The notes: generated by a model not told the origin, from the letters alone. Numbered from the stretch's first letter, positions 19,663 to 29,715 are shown. The stretch is 64,000 nt of DNA from SAR86 cluster bacterium REDSEA-S09_B4 (GCA_001628005.1 LUQU01000004.1:1-64000), one strand, 5' to 3'. Numbers and translations: made by a program.

Positions 19663-20694
19663 ATGATCTTACAACGCTACTTATTGAAAGATATTTTCTC
19701 ACATACAGGTGCAGTAGGTTTAGTTTTTCTGCTTGTAATTCTTGCTTCAAGATCAATCCAGTACTTAGAACAGGTATCAAGAGGAGAGCTAAGCTTAGAA
19801 CTGGTTTTCTGGGTTATATTATTTAGGTTACCTGAATTCTTAGAACTTATTATTCCTTTTAGTTTCTTTCTTAGCATAGTGCTTGTTATAGGCAGGTTGT
19901 GTTCAGATAATGAAATGATAATTCTCGAACAGAATGGTTACTCAAATTCAAGATTACTTAAGTTATTTTTTGTAGCTTCTTTATTTTTTGCTTTATTAAC
20001 AAGCTTGTTTTCTTTTTGGGTAACTCCTACCTTCAAATCCAATTTAGATAATATTTATAAACAAACTTCCTTTAAAGAGGATTTTAATTCCATCCAACCT
20101 GGAAAATTTATAATTTTGAAAGACGGCTCAGTTTTTTATGCTGAGGAAAAGAACAATGAAATTTTCTCTGATATCTTTCTTAATTTTTCAATCTCAGAAT
20201 CAAAAAAATCTGAGAATTTCTTAACTGCTAAAAAATCTTTTGTTTCCTCAGAAGATCCAAATTTAGTTCTTTTTGAAGATGGCCAATCATTTTCTAAGGA
20301 TGGGAAAAATCAAGTCAAAATGAACTTTGAATTATTATCAATGAACGCCGGAAAAAACTTTTTCTTAGGCGAAACCTCAAACCAAAAAAATGTAAATGAA
20401 GTTCAATTATCCGGACTTAATAACATTTGGAAAATGTCTTTGCCTTTACTTACATTAATTGCAGTTTTCCTAGCTTTGCCGCTTAGCAAAATAAAGCCAA
20501 GACAGGGGAGGTATTCTAAGGTGCTACCTTGTCTTATTGTTTTTTTAGTCTATTTGGGATTACTGCTTTTAGTAAAAGGCTGGCTAGATGAAGGACGGAT
20601 AACTTTTGCTCCTAGCCTATTGTTAGTTCATTTATCTTTTCTTCTTTTGGGCTTAATTCTGATGTCTAAATTTTCGCCACTGAGGACTGATTAA
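19663..20694 (+). CDS. lptF: LPS export permease LptF
   Basis: Inner-membrane permease of the LptB2FG ABC transporter that extracts lipopolysaccharide. 343 residues: membrane helices at about 15-35, 45-75 and 100-122, a periplasmic beta-jellyroll (about 125-255), then three C-terminal helices. The N-terminal MILQRYLLKDIFSHT and the coupling helix region (IGRLCSDNEMIILEQNGYS) are typical. Its stop codon TAA/start overlap with lptG (shared base at 20694) indicates coupled synthesis. The opposite orientation to pepA-holC-valS is the usual gammaproteobacterial arrangement. Confidence 0.95.
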   Translation: MILQRYLLKDIFSHTGAVGLVFLLVILASRSIQYLEQVSRGELSLELVFWVILFRLPEFLELIIPFSFFLSIVLVIGRLCSDNEMIILEQNGYSNSRLLKLFFVASLFFALLTSLFSFWVTPTFKSNLDNIYKQTSFKEDFNSIQPGKFIILKDGSVFYAEEKNNEIFSDIFLNFSISESKKSENFLTAKKSFVSSEDPNLVLFEDGQSFSKDGKNQVKMNFELLSMNAGKNFFLGETSNQKNVNEVQLSGLNNIWKMSLPLLTLIAVFLALPLSKIKPRQGRYSKVLPCLIVFLVYLGLLLLVKGWLDEGRITFAPSLLLVHLSFLLLGLILMSKFSPLRTD

Positions 20695-21740
20695 TGAACT
20701 ATATTTTGGGGGATTTAATTGAAAGAAATATAAGTTTCCAAGTTCTTATTTCGTTACTGATAGTATTGGTTGCAATATCAGGTATAGATTTAATCTTTCT
20801 TTTTTTGAATGAATTATCTGATCTGACTGAATCCTATACACTAAATGCTATTTTTATTTACTGTCTTAAAAGCTTTCCCTATCGGATATATGATTTAACT
20901 TCTTACATTTGCTTAATAGGGCTAATCATTGGTATGGGATCCTTAATAGATAAAGGTGAACTTATAGGCGCTCAAATTCTTGGAAAATCATTAACATCAA
21001 TTGCCATTGCAGCTTTTAGACCAGTTTTATTAATAATGATTATTGGTCTTTTCTCTTCTCAGTTTTTTATACCTTCTTTGTCTCAATCTGCAGAAGAAAC
21101 TAGATCTCAGTTACAAGAGAGAATTTCTTATGACCAAGGCTATTGGAATAAAAATGATGAAAACATTAGCTTCTTTCTTTCGACACCTGAAAGAGATCAC
21201 ATTCTTGATCTAACGGTCTATGAATTAGATAAGGACAAAAAAATCTCTAAGATAATTTTTGCAAAAGAAGCCTTTTTTAAAGAGGGTGTGTGGGAAGCAA
21301 CTAACGGACAGATAATTGGTTTAAGTGATAACATTTCTAGTAATGCCTCTCAAGTTTCATTACCAAAACTGAGTATAGATTTTAATCAAATGTTGTCTCC
21401 CAAGTACCTTTCCTTAACAAATTTGTATACCCAGTCAAAAGAAACTTTCTCAAAATATAGAAAGAATCAATTATCTCTGGAATTTTGGAGAAAGGTTCTG
21501 CAACCACTAGTTACTTTTTCTTTAGTTTTATTGGCAATGTCTTTCTTATTTGGACCTATGAGGGAGCAGAAAACAGGCCAGAGGATATTGATTGCAATAG
21601 GGGTAGCTTTTACAGTAGATCTAAGTCAGAAATTATTAGGCAGTATTTCTGTAGTATCAGAAATACCAACAATTGTTTCAGTACTCTTACCTGCAATTTT
21701 GCTTATTTGTCTTTCTTTAATGTTATTAAAGAGAGCTTAG
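20694..21740 (+). CDS. lptG: LPS export permease LptG
   Basis: Partner of LptF in LPS extraction, 348 residues with the same 3 + jellyroll + 3 topology. LIGLIIGMGSLIDKGELIGAQILGKS is the coupling-helix segment contacting the ATPase LptB, and FLFGPMREQKTGQRILIAIGVAF is the conserved start of the C-terminal membrane half. It begins within the last base of lptF. It converges with the RDD protein, with an 11-base gap. LptB, LptA and LptC are not in this window. Confidence 0.95.
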   Translation: MNYILGDLIERNISFQVLISLLIVLVAISGIDLIFLFLNELSDLTESYTLNAIFIYCLKSFPYRIYDLTSYICLIGLIIGMGSLIDKGELIGAQILGKSLTSIAIAAFRPVLLIMIIGLFSSQFFIPSLSQSAEETRSQLQERISYDQGYWNKNDENISFFLSTPERDHILDLTVYELDKDKKISKIIFAKEAFFKEGVWEATNGQIIGLSDNISSNASQVSLPKLSIDFNQMLSPKYLSLTNLYTQSKETFSKYRKNQLSLEFWRKVLQPLVTFSLVLLAMSFLFGPMREQKTGQRILIAIGVAFTVDLSQKLLGSISVVSEIPTIVSVLLPAILLICLSLMLLKRA

Positions 21741-21750
21741 GAAGAGTTTT

Positions 21751-22167
21751 CTAATTCGTCTTTATAACCTTGGTTTTGGTGAGTATATCTGACCAAGATA
21801 GATTATCTTTATCATAAAGAATCCAGAGGTAGCCCATTCCAAAACAAGCAAAAGAAATAGTTGAAATTAAGCACCTTAGCATAGTCTTTTTTATATTAAG
21901 TTCAGTTTCATCTATGGTAACTAGTTGGATTTTCCAAGCCTGCATGCCTGTGGTTTGTCCTTTATTAGCAATCCAGAAATAGCTATAAAAAATTGGTCCA
22001 GCGAAGACTAAAATAAAGAATTGTATAAAAGATACAAATGAGCCAGATTCTGGGTATCCGCTATTAACAAAAACAAGTAATAAGCTTAGAACTAGAACTA
22101 TTGCACCTATCAATAGTGAGTCATAGACTAAGGCTAAAATTCTTTTTAAAAATCCAGCTGGTTGCAT
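21751..22167 (-). CDS. RDD family membrane protein
   Basis: A 138-residue protein with three hydrophobic segments (about 12-33, 43-62, 100-120). The first helix contains R..AL.YD, the R-D pattern that names the RDD family, and GQTTGMQAWKIQLV is the conserved loop. Function is not established; some members act in ion or osmotic homeostasis. RDD genes commonly lie beside lptFG in gammaproteobacteria, as here. It is divergent from the peptide transporter with a 57-base gap. Confidence 0.85.
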   Translation of the reverse strand: MQPAGFLKRILALVYDSLLIGAIVLVLSLLLVFVNSGYPESGSFVSFIQFFILVFAGPIFYSYFWIANKGQTTGMQAWKIQLVTIDETELNIKKTMLRCLISTISFACFGMGYLWILYDKDNLSWSDILTKTKVIKTN

Positions 22168-22224
22168 AAATAGTTTGGTCCTAAAAGGATAATTGATTAT
22201 TCTAGAGTATTACAAAGTAACTTT

Positions 22225-23724
22225 ATGTCTACAGATTTACAAGATTCAAACAACACAGCTTTTTTTGGTCACCCTATAGGTCTTCGAACACTTTTCTTTA
22301 CAGAGATGTGGGAGCGGATGTCTTACTATGGGATGCGGGGGCTATTAGTTCTCTATATGACCATAGGAGTTACAGGAAATCCCGGAATGGATTGGTCAAA
22401 TGTTCAAGCCAATGCCATATACGGGATTTACGCTGGGATGGTTTATTTTTTAGCTGTTCCGGGAGGCTGGATTGCAGATAATATTTTAGGCTACCAAAGG
22501 TCAGTATTAATAGGTGCTTTGATAATCACTTTAGGCCATTTCACTTTAGCAATTCCTCTGGAGCAAACCTTTATCCTCGGTTTGGTATTCGTAGCTCTAG
22601 GGACAGGTCTTTTAAAACCAAACATATCTTCAATAGTAGGACAGCTCTACAGTCAAAATGATACAAGGAGAGATTCAGGATTTACTATTTTCTACATGTC
22701 CATAAACATAGGATCTATGTTGGGTTTTGCTGTTTGTGGTTGGCTGGGAGAGAAGGTAGGTTGGCACATTGGTTTTGGTGCTGCTGGAGTAGGGATGCTC
22801 TTTGGTGTAACTCAATTTATCCTTTTTAGACATCATTTAGGAGAAGCAGGAAAGTATCCTAATAAGATTAAAGAAGAAACTAGAAGAAACTACATAAGAG
22901 GACTGGGTTTGGTAGTTTTTTTGGTAGCTGCAATTGTCATTACTGGTATGGCTGGCTTTTGGACAATTGATCCAGTTTATTTCGCTGAGAGGTTCAGAGA
23001 TTTCTTAGTAATAATTTCAATAATATACTTTATTTATCTTCTTTTCTTTGCAGGACTTTCTGCAGACGAGAAGAAAAATGTCTTAATGTTATTGCTTCTT
23101 TTTATTGGAGCAGCTGCTTTTTGGTCTGGGTTTGATCAATCAGCCGGTTCTCTAACTATTTTTACCAGAGATTATGTCAGCTTAACTTTCGGTTCTTTTA
23201 CAGCGCCTGTTAGTTGGACTCAGTTTTTAAATCCTTTATTTGTGGTGATGTTTGCCCCATTTTTCGCTTATCTTTGGGTTTTTCTTGGTAGAAGGAATTT
23301 AGACCCCAATATGCCAATTAAATTTGGTATAGGTCTCATTCTGATGGCGCTTGGTTTCATTGTAATGATCTTTGCTGTTAAGTTTGCATTAGTATCTTCT
23401 CCTGTTGGAGTTCAGTGGCTATTGTTAACCTACCTGCTTCATACTTTCGGAGAATTAACTCTTTCACCTGTAGGCTTATCAGCTTTTTCAAAATACTCAC
23501 CAAAAAAGTATCTTGGTCAGATGATGGGTATCTGGTTTTTAGCATCTTCGCTTGGAGGTGTATTAGCAGGTCTCTTAGGTGGTGAAGCAACTGCATCAGG
23601 TCTAGAGTCTATGTCTCCAATCTTCACGCAATTGGTTTACTACTGCTTAGGAATAGCAGCAGTGCTCATAGTTCTCTCCTTTTTCATAAAAGGAGTTAAA
23701 GCCAAAGCTATTTCAGATGAATGA
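22225..23724 (+). CDS. Proton-dependent oligopeptide transporter (POT/PTR2 family)
   Basis: A 499-residue MFS protein with about 14 hydrophobic segments, as usual for bacterial POT proteins. Helix 1 carries the proton-coupling motif EMWERMSYYGMRGLL (ExxERxxYY), and FYMSINIGSMLG plus GTGLLKPNISSIVG are the PTR2 signatures. It imports di- and tripeptides with protons. This suits a peptide-using marine heterotroph and complements the aminopeptidase PepA nearby. It overlaps the PPOX-fold gene by 4 bases (ATGA). Confidence 0.94.
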   Translation: MSTDLQDSNNTAFFGHPIGLRTLFFTEMWERMSYYGMRGLLVLYMTIGVTGNPGMDWSNVQANAIYGIYAGMVYFLAVPGGWIADNILGYQRSVLIGALIITLGHFTLAIPLEQTFILGLVFVALGTGLLKPNISSIVGQLYSQNDTRRDSGFTIFYMSINIGSMLGFAVCGWLGEKVGWHIGFGAAGVGMLFGVTQFILFRHHLGEAGKYPNKIKEETRRNYIRGLGLVVFLVAAIVITGMAGFWTIDPVYFAERFRDFLVIISIIYFIYLLFFAGLSADEKKNVLMLLLLFIGAAAFWSGFDQSAGSLTIFTRDYVSLTFGSFTAPVSWTQFLNPLFVVMFAPFFAYLWVFLGRRNLDPNMPIKFGIGLILMALGFIVMIFAVKFALVSSPVGVQWLLLTYLLHTFGELTLSPVGLSAFSKYSPKKYLGQMMGIWFLASSLGGVLAGLLGGEATASGLESMSPIFTQLVYYCLGIAAVLIVLSFFIKGVKAKAISDE

Positions 23725-24107
23725 TTTCCAATAAAGAAAAGTACGTTAATCTATCAACTCAAAAAAAGGATGGCAGTCTTGTTAATACCCCCGTTTGGTT
23801 TGCTCAAGATGGAGACAAAAATGACTTTTACATTTTTTCAGCAGGAGAAGCAGGAAAAGTTAAAAGGATAAGAAACTTTTCTTCAGTAAAGGTTGCAATA
23901 TGCGATGCTAGGGGTAATTTACAGGGGAAGTGGATTTCAGCTCAAGCTGAATTAATAGATGAAGAAGAGTCTAAGATAAGAGCTTACAGACAATTCCACA
24001 AGAAGTATGGTCTTACAATTAAAGTTTTTGATTTTTTCTCTAAGTTATTTGGTAAATATAAGCAAAGACAAGTAATAAAATTCAAAATTCAAGACAGCAA
24101 AAATTAA
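23721..24107 (+). CDS. Pyridoxamine 5'-phosphate oxidase-fold protein (PPOX class)
   Basis: A 128-residue split-barrel flavin-binding-type protein: KYVNLSTQKKDGSLVNTPVWFA, FYIFSAGEAGKVKRIRNFSSVKVAICDARG and WISAQAELID are the typical strands. Short proteins of this type bind FMN, F420 or heme, and which one cannot be decided here; it is not a genuine PdxH. It starts inside the stop of the POT gene, so the two are probably co-expressed. It converges with dapE, overlapping by 4 bases. Confidence 0.8.
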   Translation: MISNKEKYVNLSTQKKDGSLVNTPVWFAQDGDKNDFYIFSAGEAGKVKRIRNFSSVKVAICDARGNLQGKWISAQAELIDEEESKIRAYRQFHKKYGLTIKVFDFFSKLFGKYKQRQVIKFKIQDSKN

Positions 24108-25234
24108 GTTAGGAGTTTTGTTATCACTTTTAGATAAATATCTGGGAGCATTTCTAGTTCTTGGATACTCACGGCTTCATCTATCTTATGAATGGAAGCA
24201 TTCAATGGGCCAACTTCTACAACCTCGCTACCTGTAGGGGCAATAAATCTACCGTCAGAGGTTCCTCCCTCAGTAGATTGATCTACTTCATTTATGCCCG
24301 TTACATTAGATATGGATTCGATAACTGAATTTATTAGTTTAGTAGAGGTCGTCAGGAATGGAGAGCCACTGTCTTCCCATTCTGAATCAAAGTTTAGTTT
24401 ATATTTTTGAAGAATTCCTTCCACGGCATCAATTACAGTTTGAGGAGATATAGAAGGGGAATATCTAACATTAAGTTTTAAACTTAATTCTCCAGGGATG
24501 ACATTGTGCGCTCCTGTTCCTGAGTTAATATTAGAAACTTGAAGGATGCTATCTGGAAATTTTCCTGTTTCATCAGGCCACTGAAGTGCCACAATTTCAT
24601 TTAAAGCTTTAGAGCTTGTATGGATAGGATTTTCTGCATTGTGAGGGTACGCTGCATGGCCTTGAATTCCTTGTACCTTAATCATGCCATTAATAGAGCC
24701 TCTTCTTCCTATCTTAACTACATCTCCGAGTTTTCTTTCCGCTGTAGGTTCACCGACCAAACACCAGTCTATTTTCTCACCCTGATCAGTTAAATGTTTG
24801 ATAACTTTCTTTACACCATCCTTTGCAGGACCTTCTTCATCACTCGTTAGCATAATGCTGAGTCTGCCATTAGGCCTGGGGTTTTTCTGACAAAATTCTT
24901 CGGCAGCAACCACAAACGCAGCTACACTTCCTTTCATGTCTGCTGCTCCTCTACCATATAACAAACCATCTCTTTCAGTTGGTTCAAAAGGGCCATTAGT
25001 CCATTTTTCAACAGGACCTGTAGGGACAACATCAGTATGTCCTAGTAAAGTAAGAGTTTTTTCACCTTCTCCAAAGGTCGCCCATAGATTTGATACTTCT
25101 CCGAAAGGTAAATGATTTATTTCAAAGCCTAATTTTTTTAGGCGAGAAGCTATTAAATCCTGACAACCTTCATCTAAAGGTGTAACAGAGGGTTTTTTGA
25201 TGAGTTCCTTTGTTAGCTCTAATACTTTTGACAT
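24104..25234 (-). CDS. dapE: Succinyl-diaminopimelate desuccinylase
   Basis: Dizinc M20 hydrolase releasing LL-diaminopimelate for lysine and peptidoglycan. 376 residues, normal length. Metal-site motifs are GHTDVVPTG, YGRGAADMKG and TSDEEGPAKDG, with the C-terminal EVGPLNASIHKIDE holding the last histidine; GGTSDGRFIAP is the DapE-specific strand. It follows dapD by 2 bases, forming the succinylase branch pair. Its 3' end overlaps the convergent PPOX gene. Confidence 0.96.
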   Translation of the reverse strand: MSKVLELTKELIKKPSVTPLDEGCQDLIASRLKKLGFEINHLPFGEVSNLWATFGEGEKTLTLLGHTDVVPTGPVEKWTNGPFEPTERDGLLYGRGAADMKGSVAAFVVAAEEFCQKNPRPNGRLSIMLTSDEEGPAKDGVKKVIKHLTDQGEKIDWCLVGEPTAERKLGDVVKIGRRGSINGMIKVQGIQGHAAYPHNAENPIHTSSKALNEIVALQWPDETGKFPDSILQVSNINSGTGAHNVIPGELSLKLNVRYSPSISPQTVIDAVEGILQKYKLNFDSEWEDSGSPFLTTSTKLINSVIESISNVTGINEVDQSTEGGTSDGRFIAPTGSEVVEVGPLNASIHKIDEAVSIQELEMLPDIYLKVITKLLT

Positions 25235-25236
25235 AT

Positions 25237-26229
25237 TTAATTATTAGAGTGTAAATCCTCATTTAAGTTAACTGATTTTGTATTCGGCCTACACTGAACT
25301 GTTCCAGTAAGGGAATTTCTAACAAAAAGAAGGTCGTCTTTAAAAGCAAGTTCTGAAGCCTTGACTTCCTTTACTTCGTCTTTAGATTTAATTAGTTCTA
25401 CCTTAGTTCCCGCCGTAATATACAAACCTGCTTCAATGATGCATCTGTCTCCTAAAGGAATTCCAAGGCCTGAATTTGCTCCGAGCAAGCAATCTTTACC
25501 TACTGAAATAAGCTCTTCATTGCCCCCAGAAAGAGTGCCCATAGTGCTAGAGCTTCCTCCAAGGTCACTTCCTTCGCCAACAACCACCCCTTGTGAAATC
25601 CTTCCTTCAACCATACTTTTTCCTAGAGTACCCGCATTAAAATTAATAAATCCTTCGTGCATAACTGTAGTTCCTGCACCCAAATATGCACCTAATCTCA
25701 CTCTATGGCTATCAGCTATCCTTACTCCTTCCGGAATAACATAATCTGTCATACACGGAAATTTATCTAGAGAATGGATGTGTAAAGTTTCATTATTAAT
25801 TCTTTTTCTGGAAAGAATATCATTTAGTTCCTTAGGGTCTTTAGGACCATCTGATGTCCATGCCACTGTAGGCAAAAGACTAAAGATACCATCTAAATTT
25901 ATTTCATTTGGTTTTACTAATCTATGAGAGAGGAGGTGGAGTCTAAGATAAGAAGAGGGGACATCATTAGGAGGCTCTTCAGAATCCACTATAACTAAGA
26001 CACTTTTTTCGTCATTAAGCTTTGAAAAATCCTTAATTAGATCATTAAGCTCTACTAGTAATTCTTTAGGTACAGAGCTAGTAAAATTACCATTTTTATA
26101 TCCTATCAGTTCTTTGGCTTTACTAATAACAGACTCCGAAGGGTTTATAAGGCTTTTTGGATAATAGACTTCCAACCACTCTCCTTCAGAGTTCTTAGAA
26201 CCCATTCCTATAGCAAACCAAGTAGCCAT
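25237..26229 (-). CDS. dapD: Tetrahydrodipicolinate N-succinyltransferase (long form)
   Basis: Transfers succinyl from succinyl-CoA to tetrahydrodipicolinate in lysine/DAP synthesis. 330 residues, the longer DapD class of Pseudomonas and actinobacteria rather than the 274-residue E. coli type. The C-terminal left-handed beta helix shows hexapeptide-like repeats (RIADSHRVRLGAYLGAGTTVMHEGFINFNAGTLG...GRISQGVVVGEGSDLGGSSS). It has its own promoter (26268-26295) in a 108-base gap after glnD and leads into dapE. dapC, often between glnD and dapD, is absent. Confidence 0.94.
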   Translation of the reverse strand: MATWFAIGMGSKNSEGEWLEVYYPKSLINPSESVISKAKELIGYKNGNFTSSVPKELLVELNDLIKDFSKLNDEKSVLVIVDSEEPPNDVPSSYLRLHLLSHRLVKPNEINLDGIFSLLPTVAWTSDGPKDPKELNDILSRKRINNETLHIHSLDKFPCMTDYVIPEGVRIADSHRVRLGAYLGAGTTVMHEGFINFNAGTLGKSMVEGRISQGVVVGEGSDLGGSSSTMGTLSGGNEELISVGKDCLLGANSGLGIPLGDRCIIEAGLYITAGTKVELIKSKDEVKEVKASELAFKDDLLFVRNSLTGTVQCRPNTKSVNLNEDLHSNN

Positions 26230-26267
26230 CTTTTACCTAGTAGATTATCTTTTTATTGAGCCGCAGC

Positions 26268-26295
26268 ATGATAGTCTCCATTTAGAGGTAGTCAA
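26268..26295 (-). promoter_or_regulatory. Promoter for dapD-dapE
   Basis: Minus-strand TTGACT (26295-26290) and TATCAT (26273-26268) with a 16-base spacer, each one or two bases from consensus. It lies in the largest gap of the map-glnD-dapD-dapE cluster and predicts a short 5' leader of about 30 bases before the dapD ATG. No hairpin or operator repeat is obvious. Confidence 0.5.
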
Positions 26296-26337
26296 CTTTT
26301 TAAAAGTTTAATATCTGAGAATTGTAAGAGAATTATT

Positions 26338-28950
26338 TTATACAGCTTCAACGTCAAGAGATTCCTTTAATTCTGATATTAACTTGTCCAATTCTGATTT
26401 TTTAAGAAAAGGAGTTTCTTCTAGAGAAGAAATACAGAACCTATCTTCTGCTCTTTCTCCATAAGTTGATATTCTAGCTTTTTTTATTGAAGCATTATTT
26501 TTTGCAAAAACACTACAAATAGAAGATAGCAAGCCAGGACGGTCAGCAGTTTTTATATCTAATTGTGTCCACCTATTTACCATGTCATGGTTGATTTCTA
26601 TTTGGGTATCTTTCTTTAAAGTTAAGAAATGTCTGGGTAGCTTCTTTTTAACAAGTTTAGGTTTAAGCTTATCTTTTTCTAAAGAACGAGTAATTCGTAA
26701 TTCAATGTCTCGAATTTGGTCTTTATTTAATTGTAGTGGATCACCTTTAGGGTCAGAAATAATAATATGATCCAAACAGTAACCATTTTTTGTTCCATAC
26801 AGGCTTGCTTCTAAAACATTTATGTTTTGAGAGTCTAATTCTCCAACTATAGTTCTAAAAACATTTAGTCTGTCTTTTGTGTAGACCAAAAGAGAGTCAG
26901 TATTAAAGGTTTCATTTTTAGGGAAAACCTTAACCACGGTATCTGATTTTCTTTTTGTAATAACTAGGCTGTGATCTTTTATTAATTCAGGTGAATGACT
27001 TTGAAAATAAGAGGGGTAGAAATTTTTCCATAATTCCCTCACTTTTAACTGATCTGACTTTGTCTTTGAGGAAAATTGTTTTTCAGCTGCACTTTTTGAA
27101 AACCTAAATGATTCTTGTTTAAAATTTATAGTATTCAGAGTTTTAAAGTACAGGTCATTTAATAAGGATTCATTCCAAGAATTCCATAAGTTTGGATTAG
27201 TAGCTGAAATATCAGCAACTGTTAAGCAGTATAAATAATTCAATCTTTCTTCATTCCCTATAATTTCCGTAAAATTATTTATGATCTTAGGGTTACTAAG
27301 ATCCTCTTTCTGTGAAGTAATTGACATTTTTAAGTGATTTTTTACTAACCATTTAATTAGGTCTGTATCTTTCTTTGTGAGTCTATGCCTTTCACAAAAT
27401 CTTTTAACAATTTTCATTCCAAGACCTGAATGATCTTTCCCTCTGCCTTTACCAATATCATGATATAAACCTGCAATATAAAGGATTTCCAGTTTTGGTA
27501 ATTTTTGGGTTAGATTTGAAGCAAAGGGATAAGTATCTTTGGAAGTTCCTAAAAGCAATCTTCTCATATTTCTTAGGACTTGAAGTGTATGAGCATCTAC
27601 GGTGTAGATATGAAATAGATCGTATTGCATTTGACCTGTAACCCTTCCAAATTCGGGTAAATACCTTCCTAAAATTCCCAGCTGCTTCATCTGTTCCAGT
27701 TGAGTAACCATAAGTCGTTTAGAACGTAATAGTTTCATGAAAAGATCATTGTTCTTTTTCTTCTTTCTAAATGATGAATCAATCAAATGCCTGCTTTCCT
27801 TTAACTTCATTAAAGTGTCAGAATGTATGCCAGTGATTTTTGGGTTTTCACAGAGTTTTACAAAAACTTCTAACATCAAAGAAGGATTTTTCTTAAAAGC
27901 ATTCAAATTCTTTAATTCAATTAGATTATTTATAACCTTAAAATTTTTATCTCTAAGGGCCGTCTTTGATTTTGTTGGTTTTACTAGATTTTCTTTAAAT
28001 CTTTGTACAGTTGTAGTATTTATTTCTGAGATATTTAATGCTGATCTAAAATATCTATGCATTAACTTCTCAGCTGCTGAGTTACTATTTTTAATTTTTG
28101 GAAATAATTGTTTTGCTATGGACAGTTGATAATTTAGTAAGAGTCGATCTTCTTCTCTTCCAGCTTCTTTATGAAGTAAATAGCGAAGAGTCCAAAGCCA
28201 AAGCTTACTTTTTTTCAGTTCTCTTCTTTCGGCTTCATTTAATATTTTTTCTAAGTTTCTTAATCGGTGATTTTTTCTTGAATAATTGAGCAACAACCAA
28301 TTCAAAATATGAATATCCCTCAAAGCTCCCGGTGAAGATTTAATGTTTGGTTCAAGGTTATACTCGGTGTTGTCGTATTTTCTGTGTCTTTGCTCCTGTT
28401 CTTCTATTTTATTTAGTAAAAACTTATCTCTTTTCCAGATACTTTTTTTCTCAATAATTTCTTTGGACACTGATTCTAATCTTTGATCACCCAATAAATA
28501 TCTTGATTCAAGCAAATTTGTGAAGGCCTCTAAATCTGAAGTGACAATCTTTTCCTCTTCATCAGTACTTCTGACACTATGCCCTAGATCTAATTCAAGA
28601 TCCCAAAGTTGGCTAATAAAGGATTCTATTGAAGTTCTAGTATTTTTATTTATTTTTCCTTTATAAAGGATTAATAGATCAATATCTGAGTAAGGGTGCA
28701 GTTCTTGTCTTCCATAACCTCCAACTGCAAAAAGACAAATGTTTTCCTTTTCAGAAAGGTTTGAAGTAACCCAGATAGAAGAAATTAAATTATCTATACT
28801 GTTAGATCTATTTCTTAAGAATTGTTCAATTCCAGAAACTCCTGATTTTCTTTTTTTTAACCAGTTTATAAATTCATGATCCGAATTTTTCTTTGACAGT
28901 ATTGAAGCTTTTCGTATCTCTTGATTACTTAAAATTAGATTTGAAGACAT
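26338..28950 (-). CDS. glnD: Bifunctional uridylyltransferase/uridylyl-removing enzyme GlnD
   Basis: Nitrogen sensor that uridylylates PII proteins when glutamine is low. 870 residues, near E. coli's 890. Domains in order: nucleotidyltransferase (GGYGRQELHPYSDIDLLI at about 77-94, metal Asp89 and Asp91), PII-UT helical region, HD phosphohydrolase (GLYHDIGKGRGKDHSGLG), and two C-terminal ACT domains that bind glutamine (about 690-760 and 795-865). It follows map by 3 bases, as in E. coli. Its presence implies a complete PII signalling route despite the compact genome; glnB and glnE are not in view. Confidence 0.96.
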   Translation of the reverse strand: MSSNLILSNQEIRKASILSKKNSDHEFINWLKKRKSGVSGIEQFLRNRSNSIDNLISSIWVTSNLSEKENICLFAVGGYGRQELHPYSDIDLLILYKGKINKNTRTSIESFISQLWDLELDLGHSVRSTDEEEKIVTSDLEAFTNLLESRYLLGDQRLESVSKEIIEKKSIWKRDKFLLNKIEEQEQRHRKYDNTEYNLEPNIKSSPGALRDIHILNWLLLNYSRKNHRLRNLEKILNEAERRELKKSKLWLWTLRYLLHKEAGREEDRLLLNYQLSIAKQLFPKIKNSNSAAEKLMHRYFRSALNISEINTTTVQRFKENLVKPTKSKTALRDKNFKVINNLIELKNLNAFKKNPSLMLEVFVKLCENPKITGIHSDTLMKLKESRHLIDSSFRKKKKNNDLFMKLLRSKRLMVTQLEQMKQLGILGRYLPEFGRVTGQMQYDLFHIYTVDAHTLQVLRNMRRLLLGTSKDTYPFASNLTQKLPKLEILYIAGLYHDIGKGRGKDHSGLGMKIVKRFCERHRLTKKDTDLIKWLVKNHLKMSITSQKEDLSNPKIINNFTEIIGNEERLNYLYCLTVADISATNPNLWNSWNESLLNDLYFKTLNTINFKQESFRFSKSAAEKQFSSKTKSDQLKVRELWKNFYPSYFQSHSPELIKDHSLVITKRKSDTVVKVFPKNETFNTDSLLVYTKDRLNVFRTIVGELDSQNINVLEASLYGTKNGYCLDHIIISDPKGDPLQLNKDQIRDIELRITRSLEKDKLKPKLVKKKLPRHFLTLKKDTQIEINHDMVNRWTQLDIKTADRPGLLSSICSVFAKNNASIKKARISTYGERAEDRFCISSLEETPFLKKSELDKLISELKESLDVEAV

Positions 28951-28953
28951 GAT

Positions 28954-29715
28954 CTAAAAGATTTCTTCAGATCTTTTTGTTAATACTTCATATCCTGACG
29001 AAGTAACAACAAGCGTATGTTCCCATTGAGCTGAGTTTCTTCCATCTTTCGTTTCAACAGTCCAGCCATCAGCTAGAGCTTTAGTATATTTTGTGCCTAG
29101 GTTAATCATTGGTTCTATGGTGAAGCACATACCTTCTCTTAACTCTAAGCCTGTTCCAGCTTGGCCATAGTGAAGTACTTGAGGGTCTTCATGATAAATC
29201 TCTCCAATTCCATGACCACAATAGTCTTCTACAACTGAATAGTGATTGTTTTCAGCATGAACTTGAATGGCATTACCAATGTCCCCCAAATAGGCACCTG
29301 GCTTTACTTGCTCTATGCCTTTATAAAGGCATTCTTGGGTGATATTAACCAATCTTTCATTGTGAGGTTGTGACTTGCCTACTAAAAACATCTTAGATGT
29401 ATCACCATGCCATCCATCCTTTTTTACCGTTACATCAATATTTAAAATATCTCCATCCTTTAATTTTCTTTGAAAATCAGGAATGCCATGGCAAACAACC
29501 TGATTTAGGCTACTACAAATTGTTTTTTCATACCCTTTATAGCCTACATTAGCTGGAATAGCATCTTGCTCATTGACTATGAAGTCATGACAGATTTTAT
29601 CTAACTCACCTGTTGATATACCTGGTTTGACTAATGGAGTTACCATTTCTAGAACTTCAGAAGCTAGCTTTCCAGCTAATCTCATTTTTTCTATCTGCTC
29701 AGTTGTTTTGATCAT
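28954..29715 (-). CDS. map: Methionine aminopeptidase, type I
   Basis: Removes the initiator methionine from nascent proteins. 253 residues. All five metal ligands are in register with E. coli at minus 3: Asp94, Asp105, His168, Glu201, Glu232, and CGHGIGEIYHEDP is the conserved active-site segment. The usual divergent partner rpsB is absent; carAB lies opposite instead, sharing a 162-base regulatory region. The upstream sequence has TATAAT on the minus strand (29767-29762) that could serve map, without a clear -35. Confidence 0.97.
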   Translation of the reverse strand: MIKTTEQIEKMRLAGKLASEVLEMVTPLVKPGISTGELDKICHDFIVNEQDAIPANVGYKGYEKTICSSLNQVVCHGIPDFQRKLKDGDILNIDVTVKKDGWHGDTSKMFLVGKSQPHNERLVNITQECLYKGIEQVKPGAYLGDIGNAIQVHAENNHYSVVEDYCGHGIGEIYHEDPQVLHYGQAGTGLELREGMCFTIEPMINLGTKYTKALADGWTVETKDGRNSAQWEHTLVVTSSGYEVLTKRSEEIF